A stretch of 64,000 nt of DNA, from the NCBI GenBank assembly GCA_041691315.1, contig JBEPUW010000018.1, positions 1 through 64,000 of the forward strand. Direction: 5' to 3'. Within the stretch, counting starts at the first letter, position 1; every line of letters starts with the position of its first letter. The position numbers were made by a program, and so were the translations under genes. This DNA is from Poindextera sp041691315 (GTDB lineage: Bacteria > Pseudomonadota > Alphaproteobacteria > Caulobacterales > Caulobacteraceae). Positions 51,851 to 60,502 of this stretch are shown piece after piece. Under the pieces are notes generated by a model. That model ran no database searches and had not been told where the DNA came from. It was given only the letters and a program-made list of their open reading frames with translations.

Positions 51851-53080
51851 ATGGGTGAGGAAACAACAAGGGTGGTGATGATCGGCGCCGGCCATGGCGC
51901 GGGCACGGCCGCGGCCAACCTGCGCCAGTACGGTTTCGCCGGGCCGATCGCCCTGATCGGCGAGGAGCCGATTGCGCCCTATCAGCGGCCCCCGCTGTCC
52001 AAGGCCTGGCTGAAGGGCGAGGCCGACGAGGACGCCCTGACGCTGAAGCCTGAGAGCTTCTACGCCGAGCATGGCATCGACCTGCGCCTCGGCGTGCGCG
52101 CCGAGGCGATCGATCGCGGCGCCGGCCGCCTGCGGCTGAGCCGCGGCGAAGACCTCGCCTATGACATTCTCATCCTCGCCACCGGCGCGCGGCCACGGCG
52201 GCTGGACATCGAGGGCGCCAATCTCGAAGGCGTGCGGGTGTTGCGCAGCGCCGCCGATGCCGAGGCGCTGAAGGCAGAGCTTGGCCCCGGACGGCGGCTG
52301 GCGGTGATCGGCGGCGGCTATATCGGCCTGGAGGTGGCGGCCTCGGCGCGCGCGCTCCGCGCGGACGCCGTGGTGATCGAGCGCGAGGCCCGCGTGCTAG
52401 CGCGGGTGGCCAACCAAACTCTCTCCGACTTCTTCAAGTCCTACCATGAGGCGCGCGGCGTCGTCTTCGAGCTCGGCGCCGAGATCACCGCCTTCGAAGG
52501 CGTGAACGGCCGGGTCGCCGGCGTGCGCCTAGGCGACGGCCGGCTGATCGCCTGCGACGTCGTCCTGGTCGGGGTGGGCGCGGTTCCCAATGACGAACTG
52601 GCGCGCGAGGCGGGGTTGGACTGCACGACCGGGGTCGTCGTCGACGAGGCGGCGCGCAGCTCCGATCCTTCGATCTTCGCCATCGGCGACGTCACGCTGC
52701 GTCCCATGCCGCTCTACAACCGCCTGTTCCGCCCCGAGAGCGTGCCCAGCGCGCTCGAGCAGGCCAAGCAGGCCGCGTGCGCCATCGCCGGGCGCGCGCC
52801 ACCGCCGCACGAAGTGCCGTGGAACTGGTCGGACCAGTACGACCTGAAGATGCAACTGGCCGGCCTGCCGTTCGATGTCGACGAGGTTCTGGTGCGCGGC
52901 GATCCGGCCAACGCGCACTTCGCCGTCTTCCACCTGAACCACGGCATGATCCAGGCCGTCGAGGCCGTAAATGCGCCCGCGGAGTTCATGGGCGGCCGAC
53001 AATTGATAGGTTCACGCCGCGTCATCGCGCGCGAGAGACTTGCCGATCCATCCATTTCCATGAAAGAGGTCGCCGCCTAG
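51851..53080 (+). CDS. Ferredoxin--NAD(P) reductase (putidaredoxin reductase-like)
   Basis: A 409-residue two-dinucleotide-binding oxidoreductase: FAD site VVMIGAGHGAGTAAANL, RPPLSKAWL, ILATGAR, NAD site LAVIGGGYIGLEVAASA and the FAIGDVTLRP FAD site, then a C-terminal domain with YDLKMQLAG. Such proteins feed electrons from NADH to [2Fe-2S] ferredoxins. A ferredoxin gene follows 18 nt downstream. ATG 51851 chosen; GTG 51872 or ATG 51878 are possible. Confidence 0.9.
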   Translation: MGEETTRVVMIGAGHGAGTAAANLRQYGFAGPIALIGEEPIAPYQRPPLSKAWLKGEADEDALTLKPESFYAEHGIDLRLGVRAEAIDRGAGRLRLSRGEDLAYDILILATGARPRRLDIEGANLEGVRVLRSAADAEALKAELGPGRRLAVIGGGYIGLEVAASARALRADAVVIEREARVLARVANQTLSDFFKSYHEARGVVFELGAEITAFEGVNGRVAGVRLGDGRLIACDVVLVGVGAVPNDELAREAGLDCTTGVVVDEAARSSDPSIFAIGDVTLRPMPLYNRLFRPESVPSALEQAKQAACAIAGRAPPPHEVPWNWSDQYDLKMQLAGLPFDVDEVLVRGDPANAHFAVFHLNHGMIQAVEAVNAPAEFMGGRQLIGSRRVIARERLADPSISMKEVAA

Positions 53081-53098
53081 GGGCGTGCGAGGCGTTAG

Positions 53099-53419
53099 AT
53101 GGCGAAGATCACCTATATCGAACATGACGGGACCGAGCACGCGATCGACGTGAAGCCGGGGCTGTCGGTCATGGAAGGCGCGGTCAAAAGCAATATTCCA
53201 GGCATCGACGCCGACTGCGGCGGCGCCTGCGCCTGCGCTACCTGCCACGTCTATGTCGACGAGGCCTGGCGCGACAAGACCGGCTCGATGTCGGCCATGG
53301 AGGAGTCCATGCTCGACTTCGCCGAGCAGGTGGAACCCAATTCCCGCCTGTCTTGCCAGATCAAGGTCACCGACGCCCTCGAGGGGTTGATCGTGCGGAT
53401 GCCGGAAAGCCAGCACTAG
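53099..53419 (+). CDS. [2Fe-2S] ferredoxin, adrenodoxin type
   Basis: The 106 residues have the ligands CGGACACATC (C-x5-C-x2-C; about residues 41-50) and a fourth Cys in RLSCQIKVTDAL (about 88). Adrenodoxin/putidaredoxin-type ferredoxins serve Fe-S assembly or P450 systems. The adjacent reductase suggests an electron transfer pair. No P450 gene is seen nearby. Confidence 0.93.
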   Translation: MAKITYIEHDGTEHAIDVKPGLSVMEGAVKSNIPGIDADCGGACACATCHVYVDEAWRDKTGSMSAMEESMLDFAEQVEPNSRLSCQIKVTDALEGLIVRMPESQH

Positions 53420-53422
53420 GCT

Positions 53423-53441
53423 CCAAGCTTCGGCCGCTTGG
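53423..53441. terminator. Hairpin between ferredoxin and divL
   Basis: CCAAGC-N7-GCTTGG forms a 6-bp stem between the convergent ferredoxin and divL genes. Possible bidirectional terminator; weak evidence. Confidence 0.3.
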
Positions 53442-53454
53442 CCGCCGGGGGGCT

Positions 53455-55785
53455 TCAGAACTCCAGTTCCACCTGCGCCGCGCCGGCATAGGCCGTCTCA
53501 GGCAGGTGGCAGGTGAAGGTGGCGCCCTGGCCGGGCTCGCTCTCCAGCGCCACCCAGCCGCCGTGCAGTTCGATCAGCGCCTTGACCAGGGCGAGGCCCA
53601 GGCCCGGCCCGCCGCGATCGCGGCCGACGAAGCGGTCGAAGATGTGCGCCTGGACATGGAAGGCGATCCCCCGCCCGGTGTCCGAGACCTGGATCTGCAC
53701 CTCGCTGGGGGCGCGCTTGGCGCTGAGCGTCACCTGGCCTCCGGCCGGGGTCTGCATCAGGGCGTTTTCCACCAGATGGTCGATGCTCTGCCCGAGCCGC
53801 CGGGCGTCGGCGCGGATGACGCCGATCTCGTCGTCGCAGGCCACCTCGATCCGGATCTCACCGGCGGTGGCGTCACGGGCCCAGCGCGCGGCGGCCTCCT
53901 CGAGCAGGGTCTTGATATGCACGTCGCCCAGGTCCAGAGCCATTTCGCCGGCGTCCATCTGCGCCATGTCCAGCACGTCGTCGATCGACCGCGCCAGCTG
54001 GCTGGCCGCGGCGCGCACCGCCGAAACGTGGCCGCGGGCGCGCTCGGGCAGGGCGTCGCCGCTGCGCTCCAGCAGTTCGGAATAGCCGATGATGGTGGTG
54101 AGCGGCGTGCGCAGCTCATAGGAGACGTTGCCGACGAAATCGCGCTTCAACCGCTCGACCTCGGCCAGGGTCGCCTCGCGGTCGCGCAAGGCGCCTTCGA
54201 GCTTTCGGGTGTCGGTGATGTCGGCGAAGGCGACCAGCGTAGCCCCGTCCGGCAGCGGCCTGGACTGGAAGGCGATGATACGGTCGTCGGACGACTTGGT
54301 CTCGCCGCTGATCGCGATGCGGGCGCTGGGATCGGGATCGGTGACCCGGCCCTTCAGCTCGCGCCAGAACTGCTGGTCGTGCAGGCGCGGCACGCACATC
54401 TCGACCACGCCGTCGAAGTCATAGGCCTCGTCGAGGGCGGTGGTGGTGACGTTCCAGAAGCGGGCGAAGGCGTCGTTGTACAGGCGCAGGCGCCCGTCCG
54501 ATCCAAACACGGCCACCGCGTCGTTCAGCTTGTCCAGGGTCGCCTGCTGCACCTGGATCAGGGCGTTGTACTGTGCCTTCAGGCGCAGCTCGCCGGTCAT
54601 GTCGGAGAACAGCAGCAGCAGCCCGCCGAGCGGATGCGGCTGGCGCACGACGCGCAGGGTGCGGCCGTCCGGCAGAGTCCAGAGGTCGTCGGGCGAGGGG
54701 CTGAGCGCCTCGTACCAGCTGAGCTCGTCGCTCTTCCAGCGGGCATAGTCGGCCGTCTCCGGCAGGCGGCGGCGCTGGCGCAGGCGATCGAGCAGTTCGG
54801 CGTGGCTGGGCTTGTCCGCCAGCCAGGCCGGCTCGAGCCCCCAAAGCTGGGCGAAGGCGGTGTTGTGGAAGGCCAGGTGGCGGGTCGCGTCGAAGATGGC
54901 CACGGCGTCGGCGAGGTGGTTCAGGGTCTCGTCGTGGGCCTCGATGTGGCGCTTCAGCGCCTCCTTGATGTCTTCGGTCTCGGTGACGTCAAGCGCCCAG
55001 GCGCCGATGTCGCCGCCGTCGAGCGGCTGGGCCGAGAGCTTGAAGGCGCGCCGTTGGCCCTTGACCGGCGCCCAGCGCTGCACCTCGCGGCGCTCGCCCA
55101 TCTGGCCGGCCTCGGCCACCAGGGCGCTGGCGCTCCGGTCGAACACCAGCTTGCGGGCGAGCGCGTCTTCCATCGAGCTGGCCTCGACCGCCGTCAGCCA
55201 GGCCTGGTTGGCCCAGATCAGAGCGCCGCCCTGAACCAGCCAGGCCGGGTGCGGCAGGGCGTCCATCAGGGCGGCCAACCGCGAGGCCGGCGGCAGGCCG
55301 CCGTCGTTGGGCAGGTCCGGCTGCAGGCGCAGCCAGGCCAGCGCCCCCGAGGCGCGGCCGTCGACCGCTACCGTGCCGCCAGGCCCCCTGGCCTGGAAGG
55401 CGCAGGCCTGGCCAGATTCGAACAGCGCCCTTAAGCGCCGGCGATGGTCGGGATCGGCGGCCATCAGGGCCTCGATCACGGCCTGCGGATCGGCGCCGGC
55501 GCGGGTCTCCTCGACGCCCAGCACGCCGGCGGCCAGCGCCAGGCTGTCGCCGCCCCAGGCCAGTTCGGCCTGGCCGTCCTCGACCGTCAGCATGGCGCTG
55601 TCAAAGGCCTCGGCAGAGGCCTGAGTGGCGTCCGCCAGACCTTCCAGCCGCGCCAGCCGGTCGCTGGCCGCCGCCACGTGCCTGTCGGCGCGGCGGCGAA
55701 CCGAGACGGCCCAGAGGCTGGCCGCCAGGGCCAGGCACAGCGCCCCGATCGCCGCGGCCAGGACGAGGTCGGGCTGTCCAGTCAA
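53455..55785 (-). CDS. divL: DivL-type tyrosine-containing histidine kinase-like protein
   Basis: DivL is a cell-cycle pseudokinase of Caulobacter that controls CckA. The 776 residues: one N-terminal membrane helix (about 8-25), several PAS domains (about 150-530), a HisKA helix in which the phospho-acceptor is tyrosine (Y556 in GNVSYELRTPLTTI), and a HATPase domain (about 650-770: LVENALMQTP, DTGRGI, GPGLGLALVKAL). Tyrosine at this site is the hallmark of DivL (Y550 in Caulobacter). I chose the TTG at 55785, which opens just before the membrane helix with a GGAAAG box upstream. Convergent with the ferredoxin gene. Confidence 0.92.
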   Translation of the reverse strand: MTGQPDLVLAAAIGALCLALAASLWAVSVRRRADRHVAAASDRLARLEGLADATQASAEAFDSAMLTVEDGQAELAWGGDSLALAAGVLGVEETRAGADPQAVIEALMAADPDHRRRLRALFESGQACAFQARGPGGTVAVDGRASGALAWLRLQPDLPNDGGLPPASRLAALMDALPHPAWLVQGGALIWANQAWLTAVEASSMEDALARKLVFDRSASALVAEAGQMGERREVQRWAPVKGQRRAFKLSAQPLDGGDIGAWALDVTETEDIKEALKRHIEAHDETLNHLADAVAIFDATRHLAFHNTAFAQLWGLEPAWLADKPSHAELLDRLRQRRRLPETADYARWKSDELSWYEALSPSPDDLWTLPDGRTLRVVRQPHPLGGLLLLFSDMTGELRLKAQYNALIQVQQATLDKLNDAVAVFGSDGRLRLYNDAFARFWNVTTTALDEAYDFDGVVEMCVPRLHDQQFWRELKGRVTDPDPSARIAISGETKSSDDRIIAFQSRPLPDGATLVAFADITDTRKLEGALRDREATLAEVERLKRDFVGNVSYELRTPLTTIIGYSELLERSGDALPERARGHVSAVRAAASQLARSIDDVLDMAQMDAGEMALDLGDVHIKTLLEEAAARWARDATAGEIRIEVACDDEIGVIRADARRLGQSIDHLVENALMQTPAGGQVTLSAKRAPSEVQIQVSDTGRGIAFHVQAHIFDRFVGRDRGGPGLGLALVKALIELHGGWVALESEPGQGATFTCHLPETAYAGAAQVELEF

Positions 55786-55921
55786 TCCGGTCTTTCCCGG
55801 AGCGGCCGCGTGGGCAGAATCATGTCGCCAGCATAGCGCCTTGCGGCGAGGCAAGGGGAGACCTGGCGCGCCCACGTCGGATCGGCCTCGAATGCGGGGC
55901 CTATCTGAGGCAGAATAGGCC

Positions 55922-56500
55922 ATGACCGCGATCCGCTACCCCGTGGCGCAGAACGCCGAGGCGGCGCTTTCCGCCCCCATGGCCCGGGCCGCGCGCGCCA
56001 GCGAGGCGGAGGCCCTGGCCGGCGCGGCGGTCGAGTTCGTCAGCGAGGCGGCCGGGCCGGCCTTCGACAGCCGCGAGGCGGCGCTCAGCGCCTATGCCGG
56101 ACGGCTGGACGACGAACGGCCGGAGCACCGGGCGACCATCGAGCCCGAGGACCGCTACTGCGCCCTGGTCGAGCTAGCCGCCGGTCCGCCTCGGCCCAAG
56201 CCGGTGATGCAGCCGGTCTATCGCAACGGCCGCCGCTGGCCGAAGCCGAACGCGCCGCGGCCGACGGTCTGGCGGCTCTCGATCCGCTACTGGCGCGTCG
56301 CCGTGGCCCAGCCGCTGTTGCAGGCCGAGCCGCCGTCGGCCCCGCGCGCCGGCCGCAAGACAGCGCCGCTGGACGCCAAGGCCCTGCGCGAGCGGCTGGG
56401 GGAGCCGCTGCGCTCGATGAAGCCACAGCAGCCGCTGGACATCGGCCTGTTCGAGGTCCGCCCGCCCGAGGCGCCGCACATCCTCATGCCGGATGACTAG
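55922..56500 (+). CDS. Conserved hypothetical protein
   Basis: A 192-residue protein that I cannot assign. The N-terminus is Ala/Glu-rich (about 1-60), then a Pro-rich middle (PPRPKPVMQPVYRNGRRWPKP) and basic segments. No signal peptide or membrane helix. It diverges from divL and its last 8 nt overlap the metallopeptidase gene, so the two are probably co-transcribed. Confidence 0.75.
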   Translation: MTAIRYPVAQNAEAALSAPMARAARASEAEALAGAAVEFVSEAAGPAFDSREAALSAYAGRLDDERPEHRATIEPEDRYCALVELAAGPPRPKPVMQPVYRNGRRWPKPNAPRPTVWRLSIRYWRVAVAQPLLQAEPPSAPRAGRKTAPLDAKALRERLGEPLRSMKPQQPLDIGLFEVRPPEAPHILMPDD

Positions 56501-56927
56501 CCGCCCCGACTGGTCGGGCGCGCTCGCGCCGTCGCTGGACGATTTCGCCGCGCTGGCGGGCCGGGCCTATGCCGCCCTGCCGGACGAATTCCGCAAGCTG
56601 GTCGGCGACGTGGTCTTTCAGGTGGCCGACTTCGCCGACGAAGACGTGCTCGAGGAGCTGGGTCTCGACGACGCTTTCGAACTGACCGGCCTCTATCAGG
56701 GCGTCAGCCTGGCGCAGCGCTCGCTGTTCGACCCTTCGCCAGCCGCGGCCATGGTCTTCCTCTATCGCCGCCCGATCCTCGACGAATGGGCCGAACGCGG
56801 CGACCTCAGCCTCGGCGAACTGATCGCCCACGTGCTAGTCCACGAGATCGGTCACCATTTCGGGTTGTCGGACGAGGATATCGAACGGGTCGAGGATTCA
56901 GCTTCGGTCGACGGCCGTCCATCATAA
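56493..56927 (+). CDS. Zincin-like metallopeptidase family protein
   Basis: The 144 residues match the small proteobacterial metallopeptidase-like family (COG3824 type): FRKLVGDVVFQVADFAD, LTGLYQGVSL and the zinc-binding HEIGHHFGLSDEDIE near the C-terminus (HExxH, about residues 121-125). Proteolytic function is not established for the family. It overlaps the preceding gene by 8 nt. Confidence 0.85.
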   Translation: MTSRPDWSGALAPSLDDFAALAGRAYAALPDEFRKLVGDVVFQVADFADEDVLEELGLDDAFELTGLYQGVSLAQRSLFDPSPAAAMVFLYRRPILDEWAERGDLSLGELIAHVLVHEIGHHFGLSDEDIERVEDSASVDGRPS

Positions 56928-56952
56928 GAGCGCGGACCGCGGCCGCGCAGGA

Positions 56953-56971
56953 TTAACCTCTTGTTAGAATC
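56953..56971. promoter_or_regulatory. CtrA-like half match plus GANTC upstream of the di-iron gene
   Basis: TTAA-N7-TTAG (56953-56967), one base short of the full CtrA motif, directly followed by GAATC (56967-56971). An inverted repeat CCCGTCA/TGACGGG with a T-rich loop follows at about 56981-57001. All lie within 125 bp of the di-iron gene start. Suggests cell-cycle control but is weak. Confidence 0.35.
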
Positions 56972-57075
56972 GTGACGCCCCCGTCATTTTTCTTGACGGG
57001 CGGCGTTCGAGGCTACATTTAAGCACTGAACAGATGCCAGGGCGCCAAGGCCGCGCCCCCTAAGGGAGTGGCGCT

Positions 57076-58206
57076 ATGACTGACCACAACATCACCAAGG
57101 ACGCCATGTACGAGGCCGTCGCCCCCGACGACTTCGAGTCCATGCTGCAGCTTGATCGCTACAACGCGCGCTCGACCGCGTTCGACAAGATTATCTCGGC
57201 CACCCACGACCACTTCTGGGATCCGCTCGACAAGAAGTACATCGACTTCGACGAGCCCTTCGACATGGAGAACGAGGCGCTGTTGCCCGAGGAGATGGTC
57301 GGCGCGCTGCACACCAAGTACGTCTCCGACATCCTGTCAGACCCCAAGGACCGCATCCGCTTCATCAACGCCTCGACCCTGCGCAGCCTGTCGTCGATCC
57401 TGCACGGCGAACAGGGCGCGCTGAACCTGTCGGCCTCGCTCTGCCACGTGCTCTACGACCAGGGCGCCCAGGAATACGCCGCCAACCAGACCCGCGAAGA
57501 AGCCCGCCACGTGACGGCCTTCGCCAAGTACATCAAGGCCCGCTGGGGCAAGCCGGTGGCGTGCAGCCCGGTGCTGCAGGCGCTGCTGGTCGATATCATC
57601 GGCTCGCCCGAGGTCTACAAGAAGATCATCGGCATGCAGATGCTGGTCGAGGGCCTGGCCATGGGCGCCTTCGCCACCTTCTATCAAAAGCTGAACGATC
57701 CGCTCGGCCGCAAGCTGATGCAGCTGGTGATGACCGACGAGGCCTTCCACCACAAGTTCGGCAAGATCTGGGCCGACCGGACCATCCCGAAGCTCGACCC
57801 GCAAGAGCACATCATCATCGAGGACTGGGCGGCGCACTGCTTCCAGACCCTGCTGTTCAATCTGGTGGCGCCCTCGGAACAGCGCGACCTCTATGAAGAG
57901 TTCGGCCTCGACCCCGACAAGGTGATCGCCGAGTTCCAGGAAATGGCCACCGACGAGTCGCGTCGCGAGGACATGAAGGAAGCCACCAATATCTTCCGCG
58001 TGCTCATCAAGACCCTGCTCAACGCCGGCATCATCACCGACCGCACGCGCGCCTTCTACGGCATGTATGTGGATATGGAGGAGCTGAAGGCCGAGGGTGA
58101 CCGCATGGTCGGCGACGACATCGCCGAGGACGGCATCAGGTATCTGCAGGCGATCAACTTCAAGGATCGGGTCTCCAACGCCCCCTCGGCGCTGGCCGCC
58201 GAATAG
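57076..58206 (+). CDS. Ferritin-like di-iron protein
   Basis: The 376-residue soluble protein has two helical ExxH motifs, EEARHVTAF (about residue 143) and DEAFHHKF (about 223), with further Glu such as in LHGEQGALN and WAAHCFQTLLF, the arrangement of a four-helix di-iron site. It resembles the ferritin-like/p-aminobenzoate N-oxygenase-type fold. The substrate cannot be predicted. It is transcribed alone from a promoter region with GANTC and CtrA-like sequence, and followed by a strong hairpin. Confidence 0.7.
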   Translation: MTDHNITKDAMYEAVAPDDFESMLQLDRYNARSTAFDKIISATHDHFWDPLDKKYIDFDEPFDMENEALLPEEMVGALHTKYVSDILSDPKDRIRFINASTLRSLSSILHGEQGALNLSASLCHVLYDQGAQEYAANQTREEARHVTAFAKYIKARWGKPVACSPVLQALLVDIIGSPEVYKKIIGMQMLVEGLAMGAFATFYQKLNDPLGRKLMQLVMTDEAFHHKFGKIWADRTIPKLDPQEHIIIEDWAAHCFQTLLFNLVAPSEQRDLYEEFGLDPDKVIAEFQEMATDESRREDMKEATNIFRVLIKTLLNAGIITDRTRAFYGMYVDMEELKAEGDRMVGDDIAEDGIRYLQAINFKDRVSNAPSALAAE

Positions 58207-58232
58207 CTAAAGAATCTGGACATTTCGGCCCT

Positions 58233-58256
58233 CCCCGTCGCAACCTTGCGGCGGGG
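58233..58256 (+). terminator. 11-bp hairpin after the di-iron gene
   Basis: CCCCGTCGCAA pairs with TTGCGGCGGGG (one G-U) around two bases; effective loop four. It lies 27 nt after the stop and 20 nt before the lipocalin ATG, without a T-run. Confidence 0.5.
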
Positions 58257-58275
58257 ACAGGGTTACGCCAGCCGC

Positions 58276-58845
58276 ATGGGCCGAAAACCAGTGAGAAAGA
58301 CCACCGCGTATCTATCGGCCGCCGCTGCGTTTGCGACGGTCATTTGCGCCGGGCAGACCGCCTTGGCCGCCAACGCCCCGCCAGCGCCGGAACCCACCAA
58401 AACCATCGATCCCAAACTCTACAGCGGCCGCTGGTACGAGATCGCGCGGCTGCCCAACAGGCTGCAGCAGGACTGCCAGGCGCCGACCTCGGACTGGTCG
58501 AAACAGGCGGACGGCGGCTATTCGCTGGTGCAGACCTGCCGCGTCGGCTCGCCGTCCGGGCCGACCAAGACCTGGCGCGCCGGGGCCAAGATCATCGACA
58601 CGACCCACAACGCCAAGGTCCGGGTCGGCTTCTTCGGCGGCTTCATCCACCAGGACTATTGGATCGTCGATCGCGGTGACGACAACAGCTGGTGCATCAT
58701 GAGCACGCCGACTTCGAAATACGTCTGGATCATGTCGCGCCACGCCGTGGTGCCGAACGCCGAAAAGGCCGCCCTGACCGCCCGCGCCCGCAGCCTGGGC
58801 TATGACACGACGCACCTGATCTACGACGAGCAGCCGCCGGCCTGA
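58276..58845 (+). CDS. Lipocalin family protein (Blc type)
   Basis: The 189-residue protein has a signal peptide (hydrophobic about 12-32, ending TALAAN) and the lipocalin GxW motif YSGRWYEIARLPNRLQQDC. The later segment DYWIVDRGDDNSWCIMSTP and the C-terminal helix (AEKAALTARARSLGYDTTHLIYDEQ) match bacterial Blc lipocalins. No lipobox Cys at the processing site. Exported lipid-binding protein. Confidence 0.9.
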   Translation: MGRKPVRKTTAYLSAAAAFATVICAGQTALAANAPPAPEPTKTIDPKLYSGRWYEIARLPNRLQQDCQAPTSDWSKQADGGYSLVQTCRVGSPSGPTKTWRAGAKIIDTTHNAKVRVGFFGGFIHQDYWIVDRGDDNSWCIMSTPTSKYVWIMSRHAVVPNAEKAALTARARSLGYDTTHLIYDEQPPA

Positions 58846-58870
58846 GCGACTTCCAAGACGCTTGTCAGCG

Positions 58871-58885
58871 GAACGAAAACCGAAC
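58871..58885 (+). promoter_or_regulatory. LexA-type operator upstream of mmcB
   Basis: GAAC-N7-GAAC (spacer GAAAACC) 11 bp before the mmcB ATG. mmcB is known as a LexA-controlled mitomycin resistance gene in Caulobacter, which supports the reading of the other two sites. Confidence 0.75.
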
Positions 58886-58896
58886 ATTATTTTGCG

Positions 58897-59337
58897 ATGG
58901 ATGTTGAGGTTATCGTCGCCGTCACCCGGCCCGAGACCACGAACGCCGTCACCCGCGGCGCGGCGCGGCTGTTTCTGGCGCTCGGCTATACGCCTCTGGC
59001 CGAGGTCGGCCTGCCGAACGGCCGGCGCGCCGACCTGATGGCGCTGGGCCCGCGGGGCGAGATCGCCATCGCCGAGGTCAAGTCGGGGCTGGAAGATTAT
59101 CGCACCGACCGCAAATGGGCCGAATACGCCCCCTTCTGCGACGCCTTCTATTTCGCGGTCGACGCCGCCTTTCCGCGCCACATCCTGGCCGACGGTCCGG
59201 GCCTGATCGTCGCCGACGCCTTCGGCGGAGCCGTACTGGTCGAGCCGCCGGTGGTTCCGCTGGCCGCGGCGCGGCGCAAGGCGCTCACCCTGGCCTTCGC
59301 GCGTCTGGCCGCCGCCCGGGCGCTCGGACTGGAATAG
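58897..59337 (+). CDS. mmcB: MmcB family DNA repair protein
   Basis: The 146-residue protein matches MmcB (DUF1052-type): RGAARLFLALGYTPLAEVGLPNGRRADLMALGPRGEIAIAEVKSG carries a nuclease-like D...E-x-K pattern (D49, E62, K64 approx.). In Caulobacter MmcB is SOS-induced and promotes survival of mitomycin C damage. A LexA-type operator lies just upstream. The start GATG is 10 nt after it. Confidence 0.93.
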   Translation: MDVEVIVAVTRPETTNAVTRGAARLFLALGYTPLAEVGLPNGRRADLMALGPRGEIAIAEVKSGLEDYRTDRKWAEYAPFCDAFYFAVDAAFPRHILADGPGLIVADAFGGAVLVEPPVVPLAAARRKALTLAFARLAAARALGLE

Positions 59338-59864
59338 TGCGCAGGGGCGCAACGATCGGGCTCGGCTTGATGTTTGTCGCGATCGCGGCCTCGGCCGCGG
59401 CGAAGGACCCGCCGGACTACACCAAGGGTGTCGCCAACGCCGTGCTGGTCGCGGCCGCCAAGGCGACGCTGCTGAAGCTGATTGACTACGACCAAGTGCT
59501 TTGCCGCAACGACCGCACCGTTCAGGCGTGGCTGAGGCAGCTTACCGCCGGCGACGCCCGCGCCATCGTCTGGACGGGCGGGCGCTGCGCGCTGTCGAAT
59601 ACGCTCAACCCGATCGATGCCGGCAGTGACTGGTGCGCCCAGGCGACCATCCTGCTGAAGCATCCCAAGACGCGGGACGACAAGCCGGTGGTCGAGATCT
59701 ATTTCGACACGCCGTCGCACGGCCGACCCAGCCCGGCCTACGCCTTTCGCGCCATGACCGCCGAGGACGGCCTGATCCGCTTTCGCCAGGACTTCGAATC
59801 CGCCTGGCTGGCGCGTTTTCCCGCCAACGCCAAGGCGATCCAGTGCCCCGATGCCGCTCAGTAG
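59337..59864 (+). CDS. Secreted hypothetical protein
   Basis: A 175-residue protein starting at a GTG whose first base is the last base of the mmcB stop. The N-terminus is a signal peptide (RRGATIGLGLMFVAIAASAAAK). The rest has three cysteines (VLCRNDR, GGRCALS, DWCAQ) and a C-terminal cysteine, suggesting disulfides. No family recognised. It may be co-transcribed with mmcB and so be SOS-induced. Confidence 0.7.
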   Translation: MRRGATIGLGLMFVAIAASAAAKDPPDYTKGVANAVLVAAAKATLLKLIDYDQVLCRNDRTVQAWLRQLTAGDARAIVWTGGRCALSNTLNPIDAGSDWCAQATILLKHPKTRDDKPVVEIYFDTPSHGRPSPAYAFRAMTAEDGLIRFRQDFESAWLARFPANAKAIQCPDAAQ

Positions 59865-59867
59865 GCG

Positions 59868-60425
59868 CTAACGCGGCGCCCGCTTGGCCAGGATCCGCTG
59901 CAGGGTGCGCCGGTGCATGCTCAGCCGCCGGGCGGTCTCCGAAACATTGTGGCCGCAGAGTTCATAGACCCGCTGGATGTGCTCCCAGCGCACCCGGTCG
60001 GCCGACATCGGGTTTTCCGGCGGGGCGGGCGCCTCGTGATGGCGGGCGAGCAGGGCGCGCAGGACGTCGTCGGCGTCGGCGGGCTTGGAGAGATAGTCGA
60101 CGGCCCCGGCCTTGACGGCTGCGACGGCGGTGGCGATGGCGCCATAGCCGGTCAGCATGATCACCCGCGCGTCTGGTCGGGCGGCCTGGATGGCCTCGAC
60201 CACAGCCAGGCCGTTGCCGTCCTCCAGCCGCATGTCGAGCACGGCGAAGGCCGGCGCCTTGGCCTTGATGGCGGCAATGGCCTCGGCGATCGAGGCCACC
60301 AGCACTGGTTCGAACCCGCGCGCCTCCAGGGCGCGGCCCAGCCGCAGGCGAAAGGGCGCGTCGTCGTCGAGCACGAGCAGGCTCTTGTCGGCGAGCCCGG
60401 CAACCGCGTTAGCCAAGTCCTGCAT
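59868..60425 (-). CDS. regA: RegA/ActR-type response regulator
   Basis: The 185 residues have a receiver (DDD in LLVLDDDAPF, phospho-Asp in AVLDMRLEDGNGLA, K in YLSKPADADDV) and a C-terminal Fis-like HTH (WEHIQRVYELCGHNVSETARRLSMHRRTLQRILAKR). RegA/ActR/PrrA-type: redox-controlled global regulator. It is downstream of regB on the same strand with a 77-nt gap. MHRRTLQRIL is highly conserved in the family. Confidence 0.95.
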   Translation of the reverse strand: MQDLANAVAGLADKSLLVLDDDAPFRLRLGRALEARGFEPVLVASIAEAIAAIKAKAPAFAVLDMRLEDGNGLAVVEAIQAARPDARVIMLTGYGAIATAVAAVKAGAVDYLSKPADADDVLRALLARHHEAPAPPENPMSADRVRWEHIQRVYELCGHNVSETARRLSMHRRTLQRILAKRAPR

Positions 60426-60502
60426 GACGATCCCTCACCAAGGCGAGCCGGTCGCGAGGCGCGTCGGCCCTGCGACATGTTGTCGCCGACTTTAGCCAAG
60501 CT

